The position numbers and the translations under genes are program-made. 64,000 bases of DNA from DATHBD01 sp035296325 (GTDB lineage Bacteria > Actinomycetota > Actinomycetes > Mycobacteriales > Micromonosporaceae): positions 20,255 through 84,254 of the forward strand of contig DATHBD010000005.1 in assembly GCA_035296325.1 (NCBI GenBank). The letters run 5' to 3'. Shown piece by piece: positions 1 to 7,381 of the stretch. The notes beneath the pieces are model-generated. The model did not search any database and was not told the DNA's origin. It saw only the letters and a list, made by a program, of their open reading frames with translations. How positions within the stretch are numbered: position 1 is the first letter of the stretch; every line of letters begins with the position of its first letter.

Positions 1-1
1 G

Positions 2-1360
2 CGGCGGCTGGCCGACGATCCCGACGCCCAGCGCCGGGTGGGCGCGCAGTTGCGCCTGGAGGGGACGCTCGGGCAGGCCGGGCGCTTCGACGAGGCGCTC
101 GCGGCGGCGGACCGGGCCGCCGAGGCGGCTGTCGCCCGGGCCGGGGACATCCCGATCTCGCCCGAGGACGATGCGCTGATCCGGGCCGAAGTGGACAGTC
201 GTCGCGCGCACTGCCTCCTGATGCTGGAACGGCACGCCGAAGCGGCGACAGCGGCGAACGCGGCCCGGGAGGGCTACGCGGTGCTCGGGGACCCGCCCGC
301 GGTTGCGGTCCCGTGCCTGGTGCACGGGCACGTCCTCGGGGACCTGGGTGAGCTGGCGGATGCCATCGATGCGTTCACCGCCGCGCTGCGCCTGGCCCGG
401 GATCCCGAGCTGCTCACCGCGGCCCGGGCGGCCCGGGGCCGGGTGCTGCTCGGAGCCGCCCGCTACGGCGAGGCGGTGGAGGACCTGGTCGAGGCGATCG
501 CCTGCTACGTCGCACAGGGCGACGAGGCCCAGGCCGCATTCCTGCGGCACGACCTCGCGCTGGCCTACCACCGCGGTGGGCAGCTCCTGGACGCGGCCGA
601 GATCGGGGAGCAGGGCGTCACCACCCTGGACCGGCTGGGCGCACAGGACGCCGCGGATCGCACCCGGTACCTGCTCGCCCAGATCTACCGCGACCTCGAT
701 GAGCCGGACGCCGCGCTGGCGCAGCTCACCCAGCTGGCTACCAACCTCGACGGCTACGACAATCTGCCGGCCCGGGGCCAGATGCACGAGGAGGCCGCCC
801 AGATCCTCTACCAGTACGACCGGGACGCCGAGGCGGCCCGACGCTTCGCGGCGGCGGCCGACGCCTTCGCCGCGGCCGGGCTGACGCTGGACGAGCTGCG
901 CGCGCGGCGCTGGCGAGCGCTCGCGCTGCGCTGGGCGGACGACAGCGAGGCGTCCCTGGCGGCGCTGGCGCAGGCCGATGCGCTGGGCGAAACCCTCCCG
1001 CCCCACCAACCGGAGGTGATCTGGGAGCGGGCGATGCTCGCCTATGACGGCGCCCGCGTGCACACCGGCGCGGATCAACCGGAGGAGGCGCTGGCCCGGA
1101 TCGTGGGAGTGTCGGCCGCGTTCCGCTCCATCGAGGCGTTCTCCGAGGCGCTGCACGCCGACCTGCTGCACGGCGAACTGCTGCTGCGTTCGGAGCGCGC
1201 GGCCGAGGCCGAGTCGGTGCTGCGCACGGTGCTGGGCGGTGCGCCGCACGACTCGCCGGCCAGGGAGAACGCCGCGTGGCTGCTCAGCGAGGCGCTTGAG
1301 CTGCTCGATCGGGAGGACGAGGCGAAGGCGTTGCGCCGCGAGTACGGGTTGGACGAGTGA
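2..1360 (+). CDS. TPR-repeat protein, 5' partial
   Basis: The frame is open from the first bases of the window, so the N-terminus lies outside; an internal GTG at 38 exists but coding character continues upstream of it. The visible ~450 residues are Ala/Leu/Glu/Arg-rich helical repeats of about 34-40 residues with TPR-like spacing (for example YGEAVEDLVEAIACY and HAEAATAANAAREGYAVLG). No catalytic motif or membrane segment is visible. Such proteins are scaffolds or regulatory partners; the partner is unknown. It ends 35 bp before the TetR gene on the same strand. Certain as a coding region, uncertain in role. Confidence 0.8.
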   Translation, partial: RRLADDPDAQRRVGAQLRLEGTLGQAGRFDEALAAADRAAEAAVARAGDIPISPEDDALIRAEVDSRRAHCLLMLERHAEAATAANAAREGYAVLGDPPAVAVPCLVHGHVLGDLGELADAIDAFTAALRLARDPELLTAARAARGRVLLGAARYGEAVEDLVEAIACYVAQGDEAQAAFLRHDLALAYHRGGQLLDAAEIGEQGVTTLDRLGAQDAADRTRYLLAQIYRDLDEPDAALAQLTQLATNLDGYDNLPARGQMHEEAAQILYQYDRDAEAARRFAAAADAFAAAGLTLDELRARRWRALALRWADDSEASLAALAQADALGETLPPHQPEVIWERAMLAYDGARVHTGADQPEEALARIVGVSAAFRSIEAFSEALHADLLHGELLLRSERAAEAESVLRTVLGGAPHDSPARENAAWLLSEALELLDREDEAKALRREYGLDE

Positions 1361-1395
1361 TGCGGGTCATTGCGAGTGGTCGTTAGGCTTCCCGA

Positions 1396-2001
1396 ATGAC
1401 CGTCGATCAGCGGGCCGCGCGCGGCGCGGCCACCCCGGCACCGCGCCGCCGTTCCCGGCGTGAAGAGATCCTGGAGATCGCGGTCGGGCTCTTCGCGCAG
1501 CGCGGCTATCACGGCGTCTCGATGGATGACATCGGCGCCGCGGCGGGCGTGACCGGGCCGGCGCTCTACCACCACTTCGCCGGCAAGGAGGCGATGGTCG
1601 CCGACGCGCTCGCCCCGGTCAGCCAGCAGTTGCTTGAGGGCGGGCGGGCCAGGATCGCCGAGCACGCCGGCCACCCGGATCAGGCGCTGAGCGCGCTGGT
1701 GAGCTACCACGTGGAGTTCGCGCTGGCCAATCCGGCGGTGATCGCCCTGCACCTGCACGAGCTCGACCGGCTGCCCGAGGAGGCGCGCCGGGAGATCCGC
1801 CGGCTGCAGCGACTCTACGTCGAGGAGTGGGTGGGCGCCCTCACCAGACTGCGGGCGGAGCTGCCGGCGGCCGAGGCCCGGGTGCTGGTGCACGCCGCGT
1901 TCGGTCTGATGAACTCCACACCCTTCCTCGGCGGCGAGGTGGACCGGGCCCGCCGGGCCGCGCTGCTGCGCGCTGCAGCGCTCGCCGCCCTGCAGGGCTG
2001 A
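1396..2001 (+). CDS. TetR/AcrR family transcriptional regulator
   Basis: 201 residues, typical TetR length. After a basic N-terminus, the helix-turn-helix runs at about residues 20-65 (EEILEIAVGLFAQRGYHGVS, then GVTGPALYHHFAGKEAM). The C-terminal helices should form the ligand pocket and dimer interface. The ATG has no clear Shine-Dalgarno site; a TAGGCT hexamer 6 bp upstream could be a -10 of a leaderless transcript. The biotin carboxylase gene follows at 2161 on the same strand, and TetR proteins often control acyl-CoA carboxylase/dehydrogenase genes, so the palindrome at 7343 is a candidate target. That link is inference. Confidence 0.9.
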   Translation: MTVDQRAARGAATPAPRRRSRREEILEIAVGLFAQRGYHGVSMDDIGAAAGVTGPALYHHFAGKEAMVADALAPVSQQLLEGGRARIAEHAGHPDQALSALVSYHVEFALANPAVIALHLHELDRLPEEARREIRRLQRLYVEEWVGALTRLRAELPAAEARVLVHAAFGLMNSTPFLGGEVDRARRAALLRAAALAALQG

Positions 2002-2084
2002 CCGCCCCCCGCAAGGTCGCAGAGGCCACCCGTCGTTCTATCGTGGCGACCGTGGTGCTTGGCGGCCGGTGCGGTGACGAGACG

Positions 2085-2127
2085 TTGTCCACAGGCCAGG
2101 GCACCCTGGTCCACAGAGTTATCCACA
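2085..2127 (+). promoter_or_regulatory. Cluster of three DnaA-box-like sites
   Basis: Three 9-mers in the same orientation: TTGTCCACA (2085-2093), TGGTCCACA (2107-2115) and TTATCCACA (2119-2127). The first matches the actinobacterial DnaA box and the third is the classical box; the middle one is a near match. A CCAGGG-CA-CCCTGG palindrome lies between sites one and two. The cluster is 34 bp upstream of the biotin carboxylase start. It could be a DnaA-regulated promoter or a DnaA titration site; binding is not shown by sequence alone. Confidence 0.6.
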
Positions 2128-2160
2128 GATCACTCCCGCAGTTCGGAGGCCTGACACCCC

Positions 2161-3498
2161 ATGCTCGGATCGCTGCTCGTCGCCAACCGTGGAGAAATCG
2201 CCCGGCGCATCATCCGGACCGGACGGCGGCTGGGCATTCGCACCATCGCTGTGTACTCCGAGGCGGACGCGACCCTGCCCTTCGTCGCGGAGGCGGATGA
2301 GGCGGTGCCGATCGGCCCGGCGAATCCGGCGCAGTCGTACCGGAATGTCGACGCCATCCTGGCTGTAGCCAAGCGTACCGGGGTCGAGGCGATCCATCCC
2401 GGTTATGGGTTTCTGTCGGAAAACGCCGCTTTCGCCCGTGCGGTCGGAGATCACGGCCTCATCTGGGTCGGACCCGGCCCCGACGCGATCACCGCGATGG
2501 GCGACAAGATCAATGCCCGGAACCTGATGGAGGCGGCCGGCGTCCCGGTCGCCCCCGGCACCACCGACCCGGCCGCGACGGTGGACGCCGCGCTGGACGC
2601 GGCGGCGATCATCGGCTACCCGGTCATGGTCAAGGCCGCTGCCGGCGGCGGCGGGATGGGTATGGGCGTCGCCGTCGACGAGGCCGCGCTGCGCACCGAG
2701 TTCGACAAGGTACGCGCGTTCGCCGAGCGGATGTTCGGCGACGGCTCGGTGCTGATCGAGCGGTACTTCCCCCGGGTACGCCATGTCGAGGTGCAGATCC
2801 TCGGCCTCGCGGACGGCCGGGTGGTGGCGCTCGGCGAGCGGGAGTGCTCGGTCCAGCGCCGCAACCAGAAGCTGGCCGAGGAGTCGCCGTCGCCGGCCGT
2901 CGACTCCGACCTGCGACGGCGCCTCCTCGCCGCGGCGGTGCGCGCCGGTGAGGCGGTTGGCTACCGCAACGCGGGCACCGTCGAGTGCCTGCTCGACCCG
3001 GCCTCCGGCGAGTTCTTCTTCCTGGAGATGAACACCCGCCTGCAGGTCGAGCACCCGGTGACCGAGCTTGTCTACGGCGTGGACCTGGTCGAGGAGCAGT
3101 TGCGGGTGGCGTCCGGCCTGGCGCCGACGTTCGACCCGGAGGCGATGGTGCCGCGCGGCCACGCGATCGAGTTGCGGATCAACGCCGAGGACCCGAAGCG
3201 CTTCCTGCCCGGCCCCGGCGCGATCACCACGTGGGTCGAGCCGGTCGGCGACCGGGTCCGGGTCGACGCCGGCTACTGCGCCGGGACGACCGTCACCCCG
3301 TTCTACGACTCGCTGATGGCCAAGCTCATCGTGTACGGCGCCGACCGCACCGAGGCGATCGTCCGTGCCCGGGAGGCGGTGGCGGGTTTCCAGATCGTCG
3401 GCCCCAAGTGCAACCTGCCGTTCTTCGCCGAGCTGCTGACCAACGAGGAGTTCCTCTCCGGCGACTACGACACCGGCATCGTGGGCCGCATGCGCTGA
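2161..3498 (+). CDS. Biotin carboxylase subunit of acyl-CoA carboxylase
   Basis: 445 residues, the size of a stand-alone biotin carboxylase (AccC type), which carboxylates biotin using ATP and bicarbonate. Visible: the N-terminal LVANRGEIARRII, the ATP-grasp glycine loop AGGGGMGMGVA at about 161-171, and the catalytic EMNTRLQVEHPVTE from residue 289. The C-terminal extension with a biotinylated AMKM carrier domain, usual in actinobacterial acyl-CoA carboxylase alpha chains (about 590-670 residues), is absent, so a carrier protein must come from elsewhere. GGAGG lies 14 bp upstream of the ATG. HMG-CoA lyase follows; the likely partner is the carboxyltransferase at 7382. Confidence 0.92.
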   Translation: MLGSLLVANRGEIARRIIRTGRRLGIRTIAVYSEADATLPFVAEADEAVPIGPANPAQSYRNVDAILAVAKRTGVEAIHPGYGFLSENAAFARAVGDHGLIWVGPGPDAITAMGDKINARNLMEAAGVPVAPGTTDPAATVDAALDAAAIIGYPVMVKAAAGGGGMGMGVAVDEAALRTEFDKVRAFAERMFGDGSVLIERYFPRVRHVEVQILGLADGRVVALGERECSVQRRNQKLAEESPSPAVDSDLRRRLLAAAVRAGEAVGYRNAGTVECLLDPASGEFFFLEMNTRLQVEHPVTELVYGVDLVEEQLRVASGLAPTFDPEAMVPRGHAIELRINAEDPKRFLPGPGAITTWVEPVGDRVRVDAGYCAGTTVTPFYDSLMAKLIVYGADRTEAIVRAREAVAGFQIVGPKCNLPFFAELLTNEEFLSGDYDTGIVGRMR

Positions 3499-3562
3499 CC
3501 TGCCAAGATCGTTGTGACGATCGAGGGTTGGCCGTTCCGCTTCCGGTCGTATCGTCGGAGAG

Positions 3563-4486
3563 GTGAGACACGGACTGCCGGGAGCGGTGTCGATTCGCGA
3601 GGTCGGGCCGCGCGACGGGCTGCAGAATGAGGACCCGGTTCCGACCGCGGCCAAGGTGCGGCTGCTTGATGCCCTCTCCCGTACCGGGGTACGGCGGATC
3701 GAGGCGGTCAGCTTCGTGCACCCGGCCGCGATCCCGCAGATGGCCGACGCCGACGAGGTGTGGGCCGGCGCCGAGAAGGTGCGCGGCGTGCGGTACTCGG
3801 CGCTGGTACCCAATGTCCGGGGTGCGCTCCGCGCGCTGGACGCCGGTTTCGCCGAGATCGAGGTGGTGGTGTCGGCGTCGGACACCCACAACCGGCGCAA
3901 CCTCAACGCCTCGACGGCGGACTCCCTCGACGGGATCACCACGCTGATCGACCTGCTGCACCAACGGGGTGCCACGGCCGAGGTCATCATCGCGACCAGC
4001 TTCGGCTGCCCGTACGAAGGCGACATCGACCCGGTTCGGGTGGCCGGCATCGTGGATCGGGTGGTCGCCGACGGGGCCGATCGGGTGTCCTTTGGCGATA
4101 CCACGGGCATGGCGACCCCCCGCCGGGTTGCCGAGGTGGTCGGGCCGGTCCGCGAGCGCCACCCCGAGCTGCCGGTCCTGCTGCACTTTCACAACACCCG
4201 GGGCACCGCCCTGGTGAACCTGCTCGCCGGGCTGGACCTGGGCGTGACCGAGTACGACGCCAGCGTGGGCGGGCTCGGGGGATGCCCGTACGCGCCCGGT
4301 GCAAGCGGCAACGTGGCCACCGAGGAGGTGGTGCACCTGCTGCATGACCTGGGTATCGACACCGGGATCGACCTTGCCGCGTTGATTACGGCAGCGAGCC
4401 TCGCCGAGCAGATCGTGGGACGCCGGCTGCCGTCCGGCGTGCTCCGCGCCGGCCCGCGGCTACGAGGCGCTGCAGCCCTTTCCTGA
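3563..4486 (+). CDS. mvaB: Hydroxymethylglutaryl-CoA lyase
   Basis: 307 residues. It cleaves HMG-CoA to acetyl-CoA and acetoacetate, the last step of leucine degradation. TIM-barrel signatures: IREVGPRDGLQNE near residue 11 (substrate and metal binding), the metal-binding HFHNT, and GGLGGCPYAPGASGNVATE containing the catalytic-loop cysteine. The GTG start is preceded by GGAG four bases upstream. The related HMGL-like family includes homocitrate synthases, but the GGCPYAPGASGN loop favours a true lyase. Neighbours (carboxylase subunits, acyl-CoA dehydrogenase) support leucine or isovalerate catabolism. Confidence 0.92.
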   Translation: MRHGLPGAVSIREVGPRDGLQNEDPVPTAAKVRLLDALSRTGVRRIEAVSFVHPAAIPQMADADEVWAGAEKVRGVRYSALVPNVRGALRALDAGFAEIEVVVSASDTHNRRNLNASTADSLDGITTLIDLLHQRGATAEVIIATSFGCPYEGDIDPVRVAGIVDRVVADGADRVSFGDTTGMATPRRVAEVVGPVRERHPELPVLLHFHNTRGTALVNLLAGLDLGVTEYDASVGGLGGCPYAPGASGNVATEEVVHLLHDLGIDTGIDLAALITAASLAEQIVGRRLPSGVLRAGPRLRGAAALS

Positions 4487-4502
4487 ATCAGATCGGTCGC
4501 TT

Positions 4503-4514
4503 CTTTAAATCGAC
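4503..4514 (+). promoter_or_regulatory. Shared AT-rich motif (copy 1) upstream of exported protein
   Basis: CTTTAAATCGAC, a rare AT-rich stretch in this GC-rich DNA, 76 bp before the start at 4590. The same motif with one change lies just before the chaplin-like gene at 5748. It may be the -10 region of a promoter type used by both genes or a common activator site. GGTCG/CGACC half-sites flank this copy. Confidence 0.35.
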
Positions 4515-4589
4515 CTTAGGCGTGTCCGAGGGCTGCCCGATTCGTTGCCTATACGGTAAAGGTTCGTTCGGCTCGGGAGATGAAACGGC

Positions 4590-5549
4590 ATGGCAGAAGC
4601 GACGTACGGGCGCCACCGGCGCACCGCGTCACTGTCGCCGTGGCCCGTACCGGACGGCGAGCGACGCGCCGGTGGCGGCAACCTGCTGCGTACCTGCGCC
4701 CGCGTTGCCGTCCGGGGCCTCATCGCCACCGGCTTCGCCGGTGCGGCGTGGCTGCTCTCGTCCTCGGGGGCATCCGCGGCCGAGAGCGAAACGACGGCAA
4801 CCGACACCGGTGGCATTCACCTGACCGTTCCGTCCCCGGTGGCGCCCGGGGATGGGGGCGTCGTCGAGCCGGACGACGCGCCTCGACCGGTCCGGGCCAC
4901 CGAGGGCACCGCCGAAACGGCGGAGGCCGCGACGGCCAGCCCGCGTCGTCGCGTACCGCTGCGCGTACGCGCCGGATCCCACCGGCGTCCGATGCCGGCC
5001 GCGACAATGTGGGCCATCGACCAGGCCTTGCGGGACGAGTTGGCCAGGGTCAGGCCAGTGCCGGCGGGGCTGATCGTCGGCGTGCCTGGCAAGGGGGACG
5101 AACCCGCAAGTGCCCGGCCCGACCAGTCGGTCGGATCCGGGCGGGTCCCGACGGCCGCCCTACCCGATGTTGCGAAGCGCGACGCACCCCGGGTGCCGGT
5201 GGTAACACCGCGCATCCAGGCACGGCAGCCTGTCGTGCACCGACCGGCCGCGGCACGGACCGCGGTTCGGACTGTGGTACGGGCCGACCACCGTACCGAT
5301 TGGCAGCGCACTCCGGATGTGCCGATGCTGCCCCGCCCGGAGCCGGCGCCGGCTCCGGCGTCTCCGGTCCCAGGGATCACCACCGGGCCGTCATGCTCCT
5401 GGACCGGACCAACCCACGACCGTGGCGCGTTCGCCCTCGTACCCGCGTACTTCGCAGCCGCGTCAGGTGTCTGTGAGCGGCGAGGCCGGGCGGTCGATGT
5501 CGTGGTGCATCGCGTGTTCGTGGAGGATCCGACCGTCTCGCCCGACTAA
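4590..5549 (+). CDS. Exported or membrane-anchored hypothetical protein upstream of chaplin-like gene
   Basis: 319 residues, no recognised domain. A basic N-terminus is followed by a hydrophobic stretch at about 44-64 (VRGLIATGFAGAAWLLSS) ending in ASA-A, consistent with a long signal peptide or an anchor. The rest is low-complexity, Pro/Ala/Arg-rich and probably disordered, and the chain ends in EDPTVSPD. The gene is followed by the chaplin-like gene after 198 bp and shares an upstream CTTTAAATYGAC motif with it, so the two may be co-expressed surface components. The function is unknown. The ATG at 4590 places the hydrophobic segment sensibly. Confidence 0.7.
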   Translation: MAEATYGRHRRTASLSPWPVPDGERRAGGGNLLRTCARVAVRGLIATGFAGAAWLLSSSGASAAESETTATDTGGIHLTVPSPVAPGDGGVVEPDDAPRPVRATEGTAETAEAATASPRRRVPLRVRAGSHRRPMPAATMWAIDQALRDELARVRPVPAGLIVGVPGKGDEPASARPDQSVGSGRVPTAALPDVAKRDAPRVPVVTPRIQARQPVVHRPAAARTAVRTVVRADHRTDWQRTPDVPMLPRPEPAPAPASPVPGITTGPSCSWTGPTHDRGAFALVPAYFAAASGVCERRGRAVDVVVHRVFVEDPTVSPD

Positions 5550-5711
5550 GGGTGGCGAAGTGACGGGCGTTCCCTTCGCGGATCGCACGCCAATCCCAGT
5601 ACGTCATCACGCACGCCGATCGGCGGAGCGGGGGATCGTGCACCCATTCCGCGCCAGAAAGAAACGACGGTGGCGGCAAACGACGTTCGCTCACCGTATC
5701 CAGTTCGACCG

Positions 5712-5723
5712 CTTTAAATTGAC
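5712..5723 (+). promoter_or_regulatory. Shared AT-rich motif (copy 2) upstream of chaplin-like gene
   Basis: CTTTAAATTGAC, 24 bp before the ATG at 5748 and one base different from the copy at 4503-4514. A GAAAGG ribosome site follows at 5731-5736. The short distance to the start leaves room only for a brief leader if the AT-rich core is a -10 element. Confidence 0.35.
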
Positions 5724-5747
5724 ACTTATCGAAAGGTCATCTGCACT

Positions 5748-7202
5748 ATGAAGACTTGGGTCCGTAAGTCGCTCAACGTTGGTGTGCTCGGCGCCGGTAT
5801 CGTCCTCGTTTCGGGCGGCGTGGCACAGGCCAGCACCAACATCGGCACTGACAACGGCAACACGCACGAGAACGTCTTCCAGGCGCCGGTCGACAACAGC
5901 GGAAACGCGATCGCCATCTTCGGTGAGGCGAACGCGAGCAGCACCGGTGGCGCGACGGCCACCAACCGGTCCGCGGCGAACGGCGGCGACCGCAACATCG
6001 GCCGCAACAACGGCAACAGCACCAGCAACGTCGTGCAGGCCCCGTCGAGCACCTGCGGCAACGCGGTTGCCGTCTTCGGCGAGGCCGACGCGGAGTGCGT
6101 CGGTGGCGCCCGGGCGACCAACGGTGGCACCGCCAGTGGCACCGGCCTGCTGTACCCGGCGGGCGGGCGCGGCGGGAACTTCAACTACGGAACCGGGAAC
6201 GGCAACTCCACCAGCAACGTGACGCAGCGCCCGACCGACAACAGCGGCAACGCGACCGCGGTGTACGGCGAAGCCAACGCGGCCAGCGTGGGCGGGGCCT
6301 GGGCCACGAACAGCTCGGGCAACGGCGGCGGCGACCGCAACATCGGCCGCAACAACGGCAACTCGACGAGCAACGTCGTCCAGGCGCCGAGCAGCACCTG
6401 CGGCAACGCACTCGCCATCTTCGGTGAGGCCGACGCCGAGTGCGTCGGTGGCGCTGCCGCCAGCAACGGCGGCGCGGTTCGGGGTACCGGCAGCGGTGGA
6501 AACCACGGTGGCGGGTACGGCGGCCGTGGCGACAACGACGGCGGCGGTCGTGGCGACAAGGACGGCTACGGCGGCGGTCGTGGCGACAAGGACGGCTACG
6601 GCGGCGGTCGTGGCGACAAGGACGGGCACGGCGGCGGTCATGGCGACCACGATGGTCGTGGCGGCGGTCGTGGGCACCACGACGATGACTGCCGTGGCGG
6701 CGGTCGTGGCGACAAGGACGGGCACGGCGGCGGCCGCGGCGACCACAAGGGTGGTTACGGCGGCGGCAGCGGCAGCAGCTGGGGCGGCCACAAGGGTGGT
6801 AGCTGGAGCTGGGGCGGCCACAAGGGCGACGACTGCAAGGGTGGCGGTCACCACGGTGGGGGCCACCACGGTGGGGGTCACCACGGTGGGGGCAACAACA
6901 ACGGCGGTCACCACGGCGGCGGTCACCACGGTGGCGGTCACCACGGCGGCGGTCACCAGGGTGGCGGCAACAACAACGGCGGTCACCACGGCGGCGGTCA
7001 CCACGGCGGCGGCAACAAGGTCGACAAGGGCTGGTTCTCCGGCCACAGCGTGGGCTTCCTGAACAACAACCAGATCAACACCACGGTTCAGGCGCCGGTC
7101 AACATCTCCGGCAACGCCCTCAGCATCCTCGGTGAGGCCTACGCCGAGGGCAACGGCGGCGCCACGGCCATCAACAACACCACGCAGACCCAGCGGGCCT
7201 GA
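5748..7202 (+). CDS. Chaplin-like secreted repeat protein with Gly/His/Asp-rich middle
   Basis: 484 residues. The signal peptide (1-28) ends AQA-S. Five chaplin-like repeats of about 38 residues follow the pattern GNxxxNVxQxP...GNAxxxxGEA.A...GG: four at about 31-68, 83-120, 144-183 and 198-235, and a fifth at about 436-471 at the C-terminus. Repeats 2 and 4 carry a Cys pair 14 residues apart (C103/C117, C218/C232) as in classical chaplins; 1, 3 and 5 have none. Between repeats 4 and 5 lies ~190 residues of GGGRGDKDG-type repeats (about 250-340), then a GGHHG array (about 367-423) with eight His-His pairs. Chaplins form amyloid surface fibres on aerial hyphae; the acidic/His region suggests metal binding (inference). 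A terminator follows. Confidence 0.85.
   Translation: MKTWVRKSLNVGVLGAGIVLVSGGVAQASTNIGTDNGNTHENVFQAPVDNSGNAIAIFGEANASSTGGATATNRSAANGGDRNIGRNNGNSTSNVVQAPSSTCGNAVAVFGEADAECVGGARATNGGTASGTGLLYPAGGRGGNFNYGTGNGNSTSNVTQRPTDNSGNATAVYGEANAASVGGAWATNSSGNGGGDRNIGRNNGNSTSNVVQAPSSTCGNALAIFGEADAECVGGAAASNGGAVRGTGSGGNHGGGYGGRGDNDGGGRGDKDGYGGGRGDKDGYGGGRGDKDGHGGGHGDHDGRGGGRGHHDDDCRGGGRGDKDGHGGGRGDHKGGYGGGSGSSWGGHKGGSWSWGGHKGDDCKGGGHHGGGHHGGGHHGGGNNNGGHHGGGHHGGGHHGGGHQGGGNNNGGHHGGGHHGGGNKVDKGWFSGHSVGFLNNNQINTTVQAPVNISGNALSILGEAYAEGNGGATAINNTTQTQRA
6541..6750 (+). repeat. 30-bp coding tandem repeats (GGGRGDKDG-type)
   Basis: Two exact 30-bp copies (6541-6570, 6571-6600) are followed by a near copy (6601-6630) and degenerate copies to about 6750. 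They encode decapeptides rich in Gly, Arg, Asp and Lys. Near-identity at the DNA level suggests recent expansion by slippage or unequal recombination, so copy number may vary between strains or be miscalled in short-read assemblies. Confidence 0.8.
6841..7019 (+). repeat. 15-bp coding tandem repeats (GGHHG array)
   Basis: Units close to GGTCACCACGGCGGC are repeated about ten times, interrupted twice by a GGCAACAACAAC block. They encode the His-His/Gly array of the chaplin-like protein. The third-base variation (GGC/GGG/GGT) shows that the array is not perfectly homogenised. Confidence 0.8.
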
Positions 7203-7220
7203 CAACTTCACGCATGACGC

Positions 7221-7255
7221 CCGCGGGCCGACCCCAACCAGGGGCCGGCCCGCGG
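7221..7255 (+). terminator. Terminator after chaplin-like gene
   Basis: A CCGCGGGCC / GGCCCGCGG stem with an inner CCCC/GGGG extension and a five-base loop begins 19 bp after the stop codon. There is little U-tract, as is common in actinobacteria. It isolates the chaplin-like gene from the carboxyltransferase operon. Confidence 0.65.
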
Positions 7256-7342
7256 TCGTTCGTCAGACGGCGTGATGGACGCGGCGCCGTATCGTCGGCC
7301 GCACGGAGTGGCCGAAGCCACGCAGAAATCCACCGCCTGCGT

Positions 7343-7364
7343 TACCCTAACGAGCGTTCGGGTA
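7343..7364 (+). promoter_or_regulatory. TetR-type palindromic operator candidate
   Basis: An almost perfect inverted repeat: left arm TACCCTAACG, spacer AG, right arm CGTTCGGGTA, with one mismatched pair. It lies 18 bp before the GTG start of the carboxyltransferase at 7382, where a bound repressor would block transcription. AACG-NN-CGTT cores are typical of TetR regulators of acyl-CoA catabolism; the TetR at 1396 is the nearest candidate. Confidence 0.55.
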
Positions 7365-7381
7365 TCAGGGCGGAGGTCACC

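Noticed and set aside
2119..4110. Long minus-strand open frame opposite biotin carboxylase and HMG-CoA lyase
   Set aside because: Antisense shadow of GC-rich coding DNA; its composition is His/Arg/Gly-rich with no domain, while the plus strand carries recognised enzymes.
6541..7019. Regular short repeats considered as a CRISPR array
   Set aside because: Repeats are contiguous, in frame, without unique spacers, and encode the Gly/His-rich part of an exported protein.
5691..7211. Minus-strand 500-residue frame, Val/Ala/Thr-rich
   Set aside because: Mirror of the GGHHG/GGGRGD repeats of the chaplin-like gene; low-complexity VVTAAVVTA strings are what that repeat gives in antisense.
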